Shown: positions 15,815 through 25,156 of the stretch, piece by piece
How the letters are laid out: each line of letters starts with the position of its first letter
Position numbering within the stretch: position 1 is the stretch's first letter
Source of the DNA: Planctomycetota bacterium
GTDB taxonomy: Bacteria > Planctomycetota > UBA1135 > GCA-002686595
Assembly: GCA_016709875.1 (NCBI GenBank)
Contig: JADJLZ010000001.1
Location: forward strand, 62,001-126,000
Reading direction: 5' to 3'
Length of the DNA stretch: 64,000 nt
The notes under the pieces: generated by a model
Seen by the model: only the letters and a program-made list of their open reading frames with translations
Told to the model about the DNA's origin: nothing
The model's database searches: none
Translations under genes and position numbers: made by a program

Positions 15815-18241
15815 ATGGCGCGACTCCGAGACTGGCTGCTGCCGAGTGAGAAGGCCTCGCCCCTGTTCGATGCCTCGGGTGAGGATCTGCCCGGGCTGCG
15901 CGACAAGGGCGTGTGGATCCTGCTCGCCTTCGTGCTCCTGCTCGAGCTCGTCGCGTGGCACTACGCGGAGGGCTATCCGATCGCCGACTCGGTCGAGTTC
16001 ATGGAGCGCGCGCGCGGCTTCGTGCGCGGCGAGCGCATCCTCGACTCGGGGCAGATCCGGCCTTTTGGTTTCTCGCTGGTGCTCGCACCGGTGTTCCTGC
16101 TCGCGGACTGGATCGGCGTGCTCGATCCACGGCCCGTGTTGTGGGCGATCAGCCTGGTGCAGGTGGCCTGCGGCCTGCTGCTCGTGTACGTCTGCGTGCG
16201 CTTGGGAGCGCGACTGGCCGGCCGGCGCACCGGGCTCGTCGCGGGCTTCCTCGTGGGCACGAACCCGGCCTTCCTGACCTACTGCGCGATGCCGATCTCG
16301 GGCATCTTCGCGGCGGTCTGCATCGGCTTCGGCCTCGAATCGCTCTGGGAGCGCGGGAACGCGCGGCGCGAGTGGATCGGTTCGCTGTGGCTCGCGGCCT
16401 CGGTGCTGATGATCTTCCAGTGCGCGCTGCCGGTGGCGCTGATCGCGCTCGCGATCGTGTGGCGCGACCGCGGCAGATCGCTGCGCGTGTTGCGCACCTT
16501 GTGCCTCGCGCTGCTCTTCGCGCTCGCGCTGCAGTTCGTGCTCGACAAGCTCGTGTACGGCAGCTTCGGAGCGAGCCTGGGCACGTACATCGTGCTCAAG
16601 GGCGGCGGCCTGCTGAGCTCGATCCTGATGCGTCTCTCGCGCGTCACGCACGTCGAGGTCCTGCACGAGTGGTCGATCGCGGTGGGCCGCGCCGTGTTCG
16701 AGTCGCAGGGGACCGCGGTCGACACGCTCGCCGCGGCCGGGCGTCTGGGCGGCGAATTGCACTCCAAACAGCCCTTCGGCTGGTACTTCGAGCACCTGCC
16801 CGAGATGCTCGTCTGGCCAGTGCTCTTCCTCTTCGCGTGCGCGCTGTGGCGCGTGATCCGGCGCCCGAATCCGCTCGCGACCTTCGCCTGGATCGTGTTC
16901 GCCGCGAACCTCGCGGTGATGAGCTTCAACCCGTCGAAGGACTTCCGCCTCTGGCTGCCGATCCTGCCCTTCGTCGCGCCCCTGTGCGCCTTCGGCGGCC
17001 GCTTCGGATGGAGCGCGCTCGGAGGCCGCCGGCACGGGGCGCGCGAGAACGTGTTCTGGCGGCGCGCGTTCACCGGCGCGATGGCGCTCGGCACCGCGGT
17101 GCTCGCGTTGACGCCCTTCCTCGGGCTCAATCGGCGCGAGTACGGCGGCTACTGGCAGGCGATGGACTTCGTCAACCAGGTCGTCGAGCAGTCCTATCCC
17201 ACGCGCAGTGCGCAAGCCGAGCACACGCTCGCCGGCGCGCCGCCCGAACGCGTGCGCGTCGCCTTCGACTACAACTGGGCCGTGTTCCAGCGCGAGTCGC
17301 CGCTCGTGGAGCTCGTCAAACTGCCCGCGCAGCTCAGCCTGTGGAGCTCCGACGCGCTCTCGCAGGCCCGCAAGCAGGAGCTGCTCGCGATGCTGCCGGG
17401 GCTCGACGTGCTCGTGGTGCACCAGCCGGTGCTCTCGACCAACCCCGATCTCTTCGAGTCGGTCAGCGCGCATTTCCAGGTGATCGGGTTGCTCTACGAC
17501 AAGCGCACCTACGAGCGCGAGCTCGGCCCGATCCTCGTGCTCGCGCGCCGCCACGGCGAGCTGAGCGAGAACCTCTTCTTCGACGTCGCGCGCGAGGCGG
17601 ATCCGCGGGGCTTCGCGGCGCAGCGCGGGTTGCAGGACAGCCGCGCCTTCGCGCGCGAGGACGGCAGCGAGGAGCTCGACCTGCTGGGCTGGGAGTTCCG
17701 CACGCTGCCGCCGCAAGGACTGGGCTGGATCACCTACCACTGGCACACCCCCACCGGCTTGCGCACGCCCTGGACGCTGCTCGACCGCCTGACCGCGCCC
17801 GACGAGAGCATGTCCTGGCAGAACAACCACCAGCCGGCCTGGAGCACGCGGCCGAGCGGGAACTGGCCCGAGGGAACGCGCGTGAGCGAGGGCTATCCGG
17901 TCGTGCCCGCCGCCGACCCCTACGCCGCGAACTCCGGCTACCGCCCGCTTGGAATGGGCTACCGGCGCGGGGATCTCATCCCGCTGCGCCTGTGGATGCG
18001 GATCCTGTACTACGACCCCGCGGCGCAGAGAGAACAGCGCGCGGTCGTCCTCGACGAGCTGCCGCCGCGCCTTGCCGGCCCCAAGGAGCCGCTCACCCCC
18101 AACGGGGACGGGACGCTCCAGAGCCCCGACGGCACGCAGTGGAGCGGCGACGGCATGCTGCGCGTCGGGAGCTTCTTCTTTCCGGTCCAGACAGCCGTCC
18201 GCGTGCCCGACGACGGCAAGCCGATCCCGCAGGCGCCCTAG
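15815..18241 (+). CDS. GT39/ArnT-like membrane glycosyltransferase
   Basis: 808-residue polytopic protein. After a short cytoplasmic start come 8-10 transmembrane helices up to about residue 450, with the dolichyl-phosphate-mannose mannosyltransferase (GT39/ArnT) layout: an Asp in the first loop (YPIADSVEF), then QIRPFGFSLVLAP and a YxxLxExLxY-like helical series. A ~350-residue soluble periplasmic domain follows. Such enzymes transfer a sugar from a lipid carrier to protein or lipid A. ATG 15815 is chosen over an in-frame ATG 72 bases upstream because the extra residues are not conserved-looking. A lipoprotein gene follows at 42 bases. Confidence 0.72.
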   Translation: MARLRDWLLPSEKASPLFDASGEDLPGLRDKGVWILLAFVLLLELVAWHYAEGYPIADSVEFMERARGFVRGERILDSGQIRPFGFSLVLAPVFLLADWIGVLDPRPVLWAISLVQVACGLLLVYVCVRLGARLAGRRTGLVAGFLVGTNPAFLTYCAMPISGIFAAVCIGFGLESLWERGNARREWIGSLWLAASVLMIFQCALPVALIALAIVWRDRGRSLRVLRTLCLALLFALALQFVLDKLVYGSFGASLGTYIVLKGGGLLSSILMRLSRVTHVEVLHEWSIAVGRAVFESQGTAVDTLAAAGRLGGELHSKQPFGWYFEHLPEMLVWPVLFLFACALWRVIRRPNPLATFAWIVFAANLAVMSFNPSKDFRLWLPILPFVAPLCAFGGRFGWSALGGRRHGARENVFWRRAFTGAMALGTAVLALTPFLGLNRREYGGYWQAMDFVNQVVEQSYPTRSAQAEHTLAGAPPERVRVAFDYNWAVFQRESPLVELVKLPAQLSLWSSDALSQARKQELLAMLPGLDVLVVHQPVLSTNPDLFESVSAHFQVIGLLYDKRTYERELGPILVLARRHGELSENLFFDVAREADPRGFAAQRGLQDSRAFAREDGSEELDLLGWEFRTLPPQGLGWITYHWHTPTGLRTPWTLLDRLTAPDESMSWQNNHQPAWSTRPSGNWPEGTRVSEGYPVVPAADPYAANSGYRPLGMGYRRGDLIPLRLWMRILYYDPAAQREQRAVVLDELPPRLAGPKEPLTPNGDGTLQSPDGTQWSGDGMLRVGSFFFPVQTAVRVPDDGKPIPQAP

Positions 18242-18283
18242 GTGCCTTGGATCCCCGCGCCGCGCCGGATATTCTGGCCGACC

Positions 18284-18892
18284 GTGAGGAATCCCTGCCG
18301 CATCGCACTGTCTTGTCTGCTCCTCGTCGGCGCCGCGTGCAGCAGCCCCGGCGGCTCCGCGAAGGACACCGCGGACAAGGACCCGCGCGCGAATCGCTCC
18401 GAGGCGATCAGCGACGAGGAATGGGACAAGCTGCGAGCCCCGCGTCCGCACGGCGACCCGCTCGCCGTGCGCTTCACGGACTTTCGCAGCAACCGCCGCC
18501 TGGGGCTCTTGAACGAGTCGCATACCGACCCTGCCGGCCAGTACTCGGAGAAGCGCAAGCTCGAGGACTCGATGAACAAGATCGGCCACGACGAGGTCGT
18601 CGCGGCGCTGGTCGAGCGCTTCGAGCAGAACGGCTTCTTCAAGCTGGCGCAAGACGGCCCCTCCCCCAACGCCGGGGGCAGCGCCTGGACCATGACGCTC
18701 GAGGTCGAGCGCAAGGCGGGCCGCAAGCACATGTCGCTCGGCCCCGCGTCGACGCCCAAGGAACGCGAAGTCTTCAACGCCTGCAGCATGGACTTCGTGC
18801 AGTTGTACAGCAGCATCCTGGGGCTGCAGGCGGTGGACCACGCACCCGATTGGCAGTCGCAACCCAAGCCCGGGCTGCCCACCAAGCACTAG
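18284..18892 (+). CDS. Putative lipoprotein of unknown function
   Basis: 202 residues. From GTG 18284 the protein begins with Arg, a hydrophobic stretch and Cys (LLLVGAAC-SS), a lipoprotein signal with a Gly at -3. An in-frame GTG 42 bases earlier would add a poorly fitting prefix. The mature part is charged, with no recognised domain and a Trp-rich end. It sits between the glycosyltransferase and kdsB in the same direction, 2 bases ahead of kdsB, so it may share their envelope context. Confidence 0.7.
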   Translation: MRNPCRIALSCLLLVGAACSSPGGSAKDTADKDPRANRSEAISDEEWDKLRAPRPHGDPLAVRFTDFRSNRRLGLLNESHTDPAGQYSEKRKLEDSMNKIGHDEVVAALVERFEQNGFFKLAQDGPSPNAGGSAWTMTLEVERKAGRKHMSLGPASTPKEREVFNACSMDFVQLYSSILGLQAVDHAPDWQSQPKPGLPTKH

Positions 18893-18894
18893 AG

Positions 18895-19698
18895 ATGCCG
18901 CGCGCGTTGGCGATCATCCCGGCCCGGCTCTCCTCCAGCCGGCTGGCGCGCAAGATGCTGCTCGAAGCGGGCGGTCTGCCGCTCTTTGCCCACACCGTGC
19001 GCAACGCGCAGTCGAGCGGCGCCTTCGCGCGCGTCGTGCTCGCGACCGACTCCGACGAGATCCTCGAGCGCGCGCGCAGCCTGGGGATCGAGGCCCTGCC
19101 GACGCGCGTCGAGCACGCGAGCGGCACCGAGCGCATCCACGAGGCCTGGCAGGCCCTGCGGCGCGCGGGCGAGCAGGCCGAAGTGGTGGTCAACGTGCAG
19201 GGCGACGAGCCGGAGCTCGACCCGCGCGACCTCGCCGCGCTGGTGGCGGCGTTCGGGGACGCGCGCGTGCGCGCCGCGACGCTGGCCGCTCCGCTTTCGG
19301 ATCCCGCGCAGGCCGCCAGCCCGCACGTGGTCAAGGTCGTGGCCGACCGCAACGGGGATGCGCTCTACTTCTCGCGCGCGGCGATCCCGGCTGACGGCCA
19401 TCCGCGGACGGAAAACGCGCCCCGACCGGACAAGACGATTCACCGCAGGCACGTCGGCGTGTACGCTTTCGCCCCGGCCGCACTGGAGCAGTTCTGCGCA
19501 CTGCCCCGGGGCGAGCACGAGATGCGCGAGAACCTGGAACAGCTGCGCTGGCTCGAGGCCGGGGAGAAGATGCGCGTGGTCCCCGCCACGCGTGCACCCG
19601 AAGGCATCGACACGCAGGCCGACTTCGAGCGTTTCGTGGAACGTCTGCGCCTGCGCACCGGGCCGTCCTGGCTGGAACGAGGGAAGCAAGAGGCATGA
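18895..19698 (+). CDS. kdsB: CMP-Kdo synthetase (3-deoxy-manno-octulosonate cytidylyltransferase)
   Basis: 267 residues, matching the family length (~250). It makes CMP-Kdo from CTP and Kdo for the inner core of lipopolysaccharide. Motifs: IIPARLSSSRLARKML (nucleotide loop), VLATDSDEI, SGTERIHEA, VVNVQGDEPELDP (metal Asp) and HVGVYAF. Its stop overlaps the start of pyrG (ATGA), so the CTP producer and the CTP user are translationally coupled. It implies that this organism makes Kdo-containing LPS. Confidence 0.93.
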   Translation: MPRALAIIPARLSSSRLARKMLLEAGGLPLFAHTVRNAQSSGAFARVVLATDSDEILERARSLGIEALPTRVEHASGTERIHEAWQALRRAGEQAEVVVNVQGDEPELDPRDLAALVAAFGDARVRAATLAAPLSDPAQAASPHVVKVVADRNGDALYFSRAAIPADGHPRTENAPRPDKTIHRRHVGVYAFAPAALEQFCALPRGEHEMRENLEQLRWLEAGEKMRVVPATRAPEGIDTQADFERFVERLRLRTGPSWLERGKQEA

Positions 19699-21356
19699 CC
19701 AAGCACATCTTCATCACCGGTGGCGTGGTCTCGAGCCTCGGCAAGGGCCTCACCTCGGCCGCGATCGGGATGATCCTCGAACGCCGCGGGCTGCGCGTCT
19801 CGATGCAGAAGCTCGACCCGTACATCAACGTGGACCCGGGCACGATGAGCCCCTTCCAGCACGGCGAGGTCTACGTCACCGACGACGGCGCGGAGACCGA
19901 CCTCGACCTCGGCCACTACGAGCGCTTCACGCACGCGCGCCTGACCAAGGCCTCGAACTACACGACCGGCAAGATCTACAGCCAGGTGATCGCCAAGGAG
20001 CGCCACGGCGACTATCTCGGCCGCACGGTACAGGTGATCCCGCACATCACCGACGCGATCAAGGAGGCGATCCACGAGGGCGTCGCGCGCGCCGAACAGG
20101 TCACCGGTGCGCCCGTCGACGTGGCGATCACCGAGATCGGTGGCACGGTCGGCGACATCGAGAGCCTGCCCTTCCTCGAGGCCGTGCGCCAGTTCGCGCT
20201 CGAGCAACCGCGCGGCGACGTGCTCTTCGTGCACCTCACACTGCTGCCCTTCCTGCGCGCCTCGGGCGAGATGAAGACCAAGCCCACGCAGCAGTCGGTC
20301 GGCAAGCTGCGCGAGATCGGGATCATGCCCGACATCCTGATCTGCCGCACCGAGCAGCCGATGACGCGCGAGATGGCGCAGAAGATCAGCCTGTTCTGCA
20401 ACGTGCGTCCCGAGGCCGTCGTCGAGGAGCGCGACGTGGACTTCTCGATCTACGAAGTGCCCACGAACCTCGTCCAGGCGGGCCTTGACCAGCTGATCTG
20501 CGAGCGCCTTGGGCTGCCGCGCGAGGAGGCCACGAACCTCGACGACTGGCACGCGATGCTGAGCGACATCCGCCAGACGCGCGAGACCTGCACCATCGCG
20601 CTGGTCGGCAAGTACATCGAACTGCACGACGCCTACAAGTCGATCTACGAGGCCTTCAGCCACGCCGGCATCGCCAACCACTGCAAGGTCGAGGTGCGCA
20701 AGGTGCGCGCCGAGGACGTGCTCGCGCAGGGCACCAGCCTGCTCGAGGGCGTGCACGCGATCCTCGTGCCCGGCGGCTTCGGCGAACGCGGCATCGAGGG
20801 CAAGATCAACGCCATCCGCTACGCGCGCGAGAACGGCATCCCCTTCTTCGGGATCTGCCTGGGCATGCAGTGCGCGGTGATCGAGTACGCGCGCAACGTG
20901 CTCGCGCTCGAGGGCGCGCACACGCTCGAGCACTCGCCGCACACGCCGCACCCGGTGATCAGCCTGATGGAGGAGCAGAAGCGCCTGCTCGACAAGGGCG
21001 GCAGCATGCGCCTGGGCGCCTATCCCTGCACGCTGACGCCCGGATCGCTGGCCGAGCGCCTGTACGGCACATCCGAGATCTCCGAGCGCCACCGCCACCG
21101 TTTCGAGTTCAACAACGACTTCCGCGAGCTCTTCGGGGCCTCCAAGATGAAGCTCACCGGCCGCAACGTCGAGCGCGACCTGGTCGAGATCGTCGAGATC
21201 CCCGAGCACCCGTTCTTCATCGGCGTGCAGTACCACCCGGAGTTCAAGAGCACGCCGCTCGCGCCGCACCCGATCTTCCGCGGCTTCATCGCGGCGGCAC
21301 TCGCGCGCTCGCGCAACGGCGGCCGCGGTCGGCTGCGCAGCATGGAGCACGCCTAG
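19695..21356 (+). CDS. pyrG: CTP synthase
   Basis: 553 residues, full length. It converts UTP to CTP with glutamine as nitrogen donor. The synthetase domain (1-265) starts TKHIFITGGVVSSLGKGL and has MSPFQHGEVYVTDDGAETDLDLG. The class I glutamine amidotransferase domain holds the Cys nucleophile in FGICLGMQ and the His/Glu pair in YHPEFKS. GGAAGCAAGAGG lies just upstream of the ATG. It overlaps kdsB by 4 bases and abuts the DUF1844 gene with no gap. Confidence 0.97.
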   Translation: MTKHIFITGGVVSSLGKGLTSAAIGMILERRGLRVSMQKLDPYINVDPGTMSPFQHGEVYVTDDGAETDLDLGHYERFTHARLTKASNYTTGKIYSQVIAKERHGDYLGRTVQVIPHITDAIKEAIHEGVARAEQVTGAPVDVAITEIGGTVGDIESLPFLEAVRQFALEQPRGDVLFVHLTLLPFLRASGEMKTKPTQQSVGKLREIGIMPDILICRTEQPMTREMAQKISLFCNVRPEAVVEERDVDFSIYEVPTNLVQAGLDQLICERLGLPREEATNLDDWHAMLSDIRQTRETCTIALVGKYIELHDAYKSIYEAFSHAGIANHCKVEVRKVRAEDVLAQGTSLLEGVHAILVPGGFGERGIEGKINAIRYARENGIPFFGICLGMQCAVIEYARNVLALEGAHTLEHSPHTPHPVISLMEEQKRLLDKGGSMRLGAYPCTLTPGSLAERLYGTSEISERHRHRFEFNNDFRELFGASKMKLTGRNVERDLVEIVEIPEHPFFIGVQYHPEFKSTPLAPHPIFRGFIAAALARSRNGGRGRLRSMEHA

Positions 21357-21641
21357 ATGGCCCTCGAGCGCAAGGCCAGCGAGGTCCCGCTGCCTGGCGG
21401 CAACTTCCGGCTCTTCACCACGCGTCTGGCGTTCCAGGCGATGATCTCGCTGGGCATGCTCGAGAACCCGCTCACCAGCTCGCGCCGCGTAGACCTCGAC
21501 AGCGCGCGCATGCTGGTCGACGACCTCAAGATGCTGCGCGACAAGACGCGCGGCAACCTCGACGAGGACGAGGACGCGCAGCTCGAGAAGAGCATCCGCG
21601 ACCTGGACTACGCGCTGGCGAAGCTCGCGCAGGGGTCCTAG
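21357..21641 (+). CDS. DUF1844-family protein
   Basis: 94-residue small protein. The helical DUF1844 pattern is visible: FRLFTTRLAFQAMISLGMLENP, then a 'VDLDSARMLVDDLKMLRDKTRGNL' block and an acidic C-terminal helix. The family is widespread and often sits beside envelope or nucleotide genes, but its role is unknown. It starts on the base after the pyrG stop, so it is part of the kdsB-pyrG operon. Its TAG overlaps the TAG of the convergent gene (CTAG). Confidence 0.85.
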   Translation: MALERKASEVPLPGGNFRLFTTRLAFQAMISLGMLENPLTSSRRVDLDSARMLVDDLKMLRDKTRGNLDEDEDAQLEKSIRDLDYALAKLAQGS

Positions 21642-23218
21642 CGGGCCGAGCGTCCCTCGACGTGCTCGAGGACGTAGTCCCCGGCTACGGCACCCGGCTG
21701 GAGGAGCAGCGTCCCTTCGATGCCCGCCTCGGGCAGCCGCAGCCAGAGTTCATTGAGGCCCGCGTCGAGCTGCATCACGTTGTAGCGCCGCGGATGGAAG
21801 CACGGCTCGTCGTGCGTCTGGTACCAGAGCGTCGCCTGCGTCGCCTGCGGCGCGCGGATCGAGAGGCCGATCACGAGGCGCCCGCCCGGAGCCGTCTTCC
21901 AGCCCGCGAGCAGCACGCGCGAGCCGCCCTCGGGCGAGGAGATGCGCGCTCCGCCGCTGGCTTCGTCGCGCTCGACGCGGCTGCCGCCGTAGGAGGCGAC
22001 CGCGCCGATCGACTTCGGCAGCGCGGGCAAGGTTTCGAGCGGCGTCAGCGCGTCGAAGCTCTCCTGCGCGAGCGATTCGAAGGCGTCGTAGAGCCACACC
22101 GGCCTGTCGGGTAGGCGCCGCTCCGTGCGCACCTCGATCACGACGCGCGGAGCATCGGCGAGAATGCGCTCGAGCGGCAGATCTTCTTCCCACAGGCCAT
22201 GCAGGTAGGAGCACGACTCCGAGAGCGGACCGCGCAGCCAGGGCCCGAAGGAGTCGTGCACGAGCACCACGCGCTCGCCCTCGCCGTCGGGTCGCTCGAA
22301 AACCGTCTCGCGCGTGTTCTGGTCCTCGGAGCCGGCCGTGCAACTGTGCGAGCGCGGCTCGTCCAGCCGCAAGTCGTACACGCGCTGGGGAAAACTCCCC
22401 TCGATGTGCAGGCTCGTCGCCCAGGTGTCCTCGAGCGTGTCGGCGCGCTCCTCGAGCGCCCACTCTTCGCGCGGCGGCACGCTCGCCCAGCGCAGGTCCG
22501 GCTCGAGTTCGCGCAGCCGGCGCTCGATCTGCGCGGCCGCGACCACGGCCCCGCGCGAGGTCCAGTGCGTCCCGAAGGGGTGGTAGACGAAGTCCCCCGC
22601 CTCCGGTCGGTCGTGCGCGCGCTCCGCACGCAGCGCCGGGCGCAGGTCGCAGAAGGCGAGCTCGGGCCGCGCCGCGAGCTCATCGTCGAGCGCGTCGAAG
22701 AGCGTCGGACCGAGCGCCTCCTCGCCCGCGGGCAGGAACTCGGGGTAGAGCGTCTCCTTGTTGGGCGCGATCACGTAGAGGTACGTGATCCCGCGCCGCG
22801 CGAACCAGGCCGTGCGCGAACGCAAGGCCGCGCGCCAGTTGTCAGCGAAGTCGCCGGGGATCGGGTACAGCCCGCGCCAGATCTCGCGCGAGTGGTCGCC
22901 GGTGTAGAAGATCCAGTCCGAGCGTCCCAGCAGCAGCGTCTGCGTCGGCGCTCGGCCCCAGCCGCGCAGCTCGAGCAGGTTGTTGCACGCGAGCAACGGC
23001 GAGCGCAGGCCGAGCACGTCGCTCTGCCAGGCCTCGAAGCCGCGCGGAAACAGCTCGAGCACGCTCGCGCCTCCCGCGAGCTCGGGGAAGGGCGCGGGCT
23101 TGCGGTTTTCGCGCCCCAGGTCGACCCAGGCCTCCGGGTGCGCCCGCCAGGCGAGCGCGGGCGCAAGCAGCGCGGCGCAGAATCCGAGCACGAGGAGAGA
23201 ATCGCTGCGGGAGGCCAT
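21638..23218 (-). CDS. AlgX/AlgJ-like SGNH acetyltransferase-family protein
   Basis: 526 residues. An N-terminal signal peptide or anchor (about 5-24) precedes an AlgX/AlgJ-type domain: an acidic 'GRSDWIFYTGD' region, a YVIAPNKETLYPEF strand, FGTHWTSRGA (candidate Asp/His dyad position) and VLVHDSFG carrying the Ser of a GDSF-like box. In AlgJ/AlgX and WssF-type systems these proteins O-acetylate exopolysaccharides in the periplasm together with an MBOAT membrane protein. No MBOAT gene is seen in the window. The C-terminal ~130 residues look like a beta-rich carbohydrate-binding module. Confidence 0.75.
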   Translation of the reverse strand: MASRSDSLLVLGFCAALLAPALAWRAHPEAWVDLGRENRKPAPFPELAGGASVLELFPRGFEAWQSDVLGLRSPLLACNNLLELRGWGRAPTQTLLLGRSDWIFYTGDHSREIWRGLYPIPGDFADNWRAALRSRTAWFARRGITYLYVIAPNKETLYPEFLPAGEEALGPTLFDALDDELAARPELAFCDLRPALRAERAHDRPEAGDFVYHPFGTHWTSRGAVVAAAQIERRLRELEPDLRWASVPPREEWALEERADTLEDTWATSLHIEGSFPQRVYDLRLDEPRSHSCTAGSEDQNTRETVFERPDGEGERVVLVHDSFGPWLRGPLSESCSYLHGLWEEDLPLERILADAPRVVIEVRTERRLPDRPVWLYDAFESLAQESFDALTPLETLPALPKSIGAVASYGGSRVERDEASGGARISSPEGGSRVLLAGWKTAPGGRLVIGLSIRAPQATQATLWYQTHDEPCFHPRRYNVMQLDAGLNELWLRLPEAGIEGTLLLQPGAVAGDYVLEHVEGRSAR

Positions 23219-23249
23219 GGCGCGTGGCCCAGTCTACTGCGCGCGCCGA

Positions 23250-25133
23250 TCAGCGCAGGAAACGCCGGCAGTCCTCGGCCAGCTGGCGCAAGAGCGGCGC
23301 ACTCTTCTCGAGCAGCGCATCCTCGTCGGGGTACGGCTCGCCGTCGAATCCGAGCGCTTCGACCGCGCCGCGGTGCCCCTCGAGCGGCACGCGCAGGATG
23401 CCCTTCTCGATCCACATGCCGGCCTCGTCCCAGCCCGAGACGACGCGCACGCGCTGCGCGGGAGGATCGAGCAGGTTGAGGCCGTTGGAGTAATCGCCGC
23501 GCGCGGAAGCAGGCACCCCGAGCTGTTCGAGCAGCGTGGGTGCGAGATCCAGGTGCGAGGTCGGCCGTGTCTCGACGCCCGGCTCGATGCCCGGCCCGCC
23601 GAGCACGAAGGTCACGTGCACCTGCTCGGGCGTGAAGTTGCTCGTGTGCCCGAAGTAGCCGTGCTCGAGGAACTCCTCGCCGTGGTCACCGGTGACGCAC
23701 ACGATGGTGTTGGCGAGCTCGCCGCTCGCCTCGAGGTCGGCGAGCAACTCGGAGAGCACGTGGTCGGCGTGGTGCACGGCGTTCAGGTAGCGGTTGCGCA
23801 CCGCCTGGATCTGCTCGGGGCTCGGCGAGGAGGACATCGCCATGTAGTCGACGTCGCCCGCGCTGGGCCTGAAGACCTCGCCGCCGGGCGGATACGAGTA
23901 GGCCTGGTGCGGCGAGTCGAGCAGCGCGAAGGCGAAGAAGGGCCGCGCCGCGCCGTTCGCGCGCCGCGTGCGGTTCCAGTCGCGAAAGCGCTGGGCCAGG
24001 TACTCGTCGCGCTCGTACTTCTGCTTCTGCGGGTAGGCGTCGTCCACCTGCGCCTCCATCGAGACGAAGGCCGTCGAGCGGAACTCGGGCGAGGAGAGCG
24101 TCGGCCCGGAGAAGGCGTGCAGGTCGTAGCCCTGCTGCGCGAGCGTCGTGATCAGCACCGGCGGCGCATTCTCGTCGAGCACGGGCATCCAGTACGAGCC
24201 GTACAGGCCGTAGAGCAGCGTGAACAGGCCGTAGCGCGTCGCGTTCCCGCCCGAGAGGTGGTTCTGGAACACGCGCGCGTGCTGCGCGAAGCGCGTCAAC
24301 TCGGGCATCACCTCCGGCCGGAAGGCGTCGGCGCGCAACGAGTCGATCACCACCACCAGCACGTTCGGGCGCGGACCGGCGGGGTCCGGCGTCGGCTGCG
24401 CGAGCGGATAGTGCAGGAACAGCCCCTCGCCCGCGAGCGCGACACTCGGCCGCGCGGCGAGATTCATGCCGAAGACGCGCACCGCCAGGCGCTCGATCGT
24501 CAGGCGCTGGTAGAGCGGGAAACAGCGCGCGAGAACGGTCACCTCGCGTTCGCGGAAGAGGTCGGCGTGCGCGAAGAGCCCCTTCTCCAGCAGCACGACC
24601 GCGAAGACCGACCAGGCGCCGATGCGCACGCACCGCGCGGCACGCCCCGGCGCGCTCCACCAGCTCGCACTCGCACCGAACAGCCGCGCGAGCAGCACGC
24701 ACGCGAGCGCGCACACGCCGAGCGCGACGAGCCAATTCGAGAGCGGGATCTGCACGGCGTCGCCGGCGCCACCGGTGGTGACGAGGTTCCAGACCATCCC
24801 GTTCACGTGGTAGCGGAAGAGGGCGAACACGCGCGTGTCGGCGAAGACCGCGAAGCCAAAGAGCGACCAGACGAAGGCCTGGATCCAGGCGGCGCCCGGG
24901 ACAGGCCGCGGGCGCAGGAAGAGCGGCGCGAGCAGGAGCAGCGGGATCACCGCCAGCGTGGCGGCCGTCGAGGCGAGCGCGGCGTGCGCGAAGATCCAGG
25001 CCTTGGAACTCGAAAGTGGCAGGCTGCTGATCCAGCTCCAGCCCGCGAGTACGCCGACCGCGCTGCCGACGAGCCAGCTGAACGCGAGCGCACGCACGCG
25101 CTCCCCGCGGGTCCTCGGCTCGCTGGACGGCAT
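23250..25133 (-). CDS. YejM/PbgA-like inner-membrane sulfatase-fold protein
   Basis: 627 residues. Five N-terminal transmembrane helices (to about 215) of the DUF3413 kind, including YHVNGMVWNL, precede a periplasmic sulfatase/alkaline-phosphatase-fold domain (about 250-590): NVLVVVIDSLRAD, SGGNATRYGLFTLLYG, and TGDHGEEF. The GNATxxGLFxLLYG segment closely resembles E. coli YejM (PbgA/LapC), which controls lipid A synthesis through LapB/FtsH rather than acting as a sulfatase. Metal ligands appear partly conserved, so an enzymatic role is not excluded. ATG 25133 opens the membrane domain. It runs with the AlgX-like gene 31 bases downstream. Confidence 0.78.
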   Translation of the reverse strand: MPSSEPRTRGERVRALAFSWLVGSAVGVLAGWSWISSLPLSSSKAWIFAHAALASTAATLAVIPLLLLAPLFLRPRPVPGAAWIQAFVWSLFGFAVFADTRVFALFRYHVNGMVWNLVTTGGAGDAVQIPLSNWLVALGVCALACVLLARLFGASASWWSAPGRAARCVRIGAWSVFAVVLLEKGLFAHADLFREREVTVLARCFPLYQRLTIERLAVRVFGMNLAARPSVALAGEGLFLHYPLAQPTPDPAGPRPNVLVVVIDSLRADAFRPEVMPELTRFAQHARVFQNHLSGGNATRYGLFTLLYGLYGSYWMPVLDENAPPVLITTLAQQGYDLHAFSGPTLSSPEFRSTAFVSMEAQVDDAYPQKQKYERDEYLAQRFRDWNRTRRANGAARPFFAFALLDSPHQAYSYPPGGEVFRPSAGDVDYMAMSSSPSPEQIQAVRNRYLNAVHHADHVLSELLADLEASGELANTIVCVTGDHGEEFLEHGYFGHTSNFTPEQVHVTFVLGGPGIEPGVETRPTSHLDLAPTLLEQLGVPASARGDYSNGLNLLDPPAQRVRVVSGWDEAGMWIEKGILRVPLEGHRGAVEALGFDGEPYPDEDALLEKSAPLLRQLAEDCRRFLR

Positions 25134-25156
25134 GCGCAGAGGATACGTTTCGCCCT

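Noticed and set aside
15797..18889. Minus-strand frame of over 1000 codons opposite the glycosyltransferase and lipoprotein genes
   Set aside because: Charged, low-complexity shadow; the plus strand encodes clear membrane helices and a lipoprotein signal.
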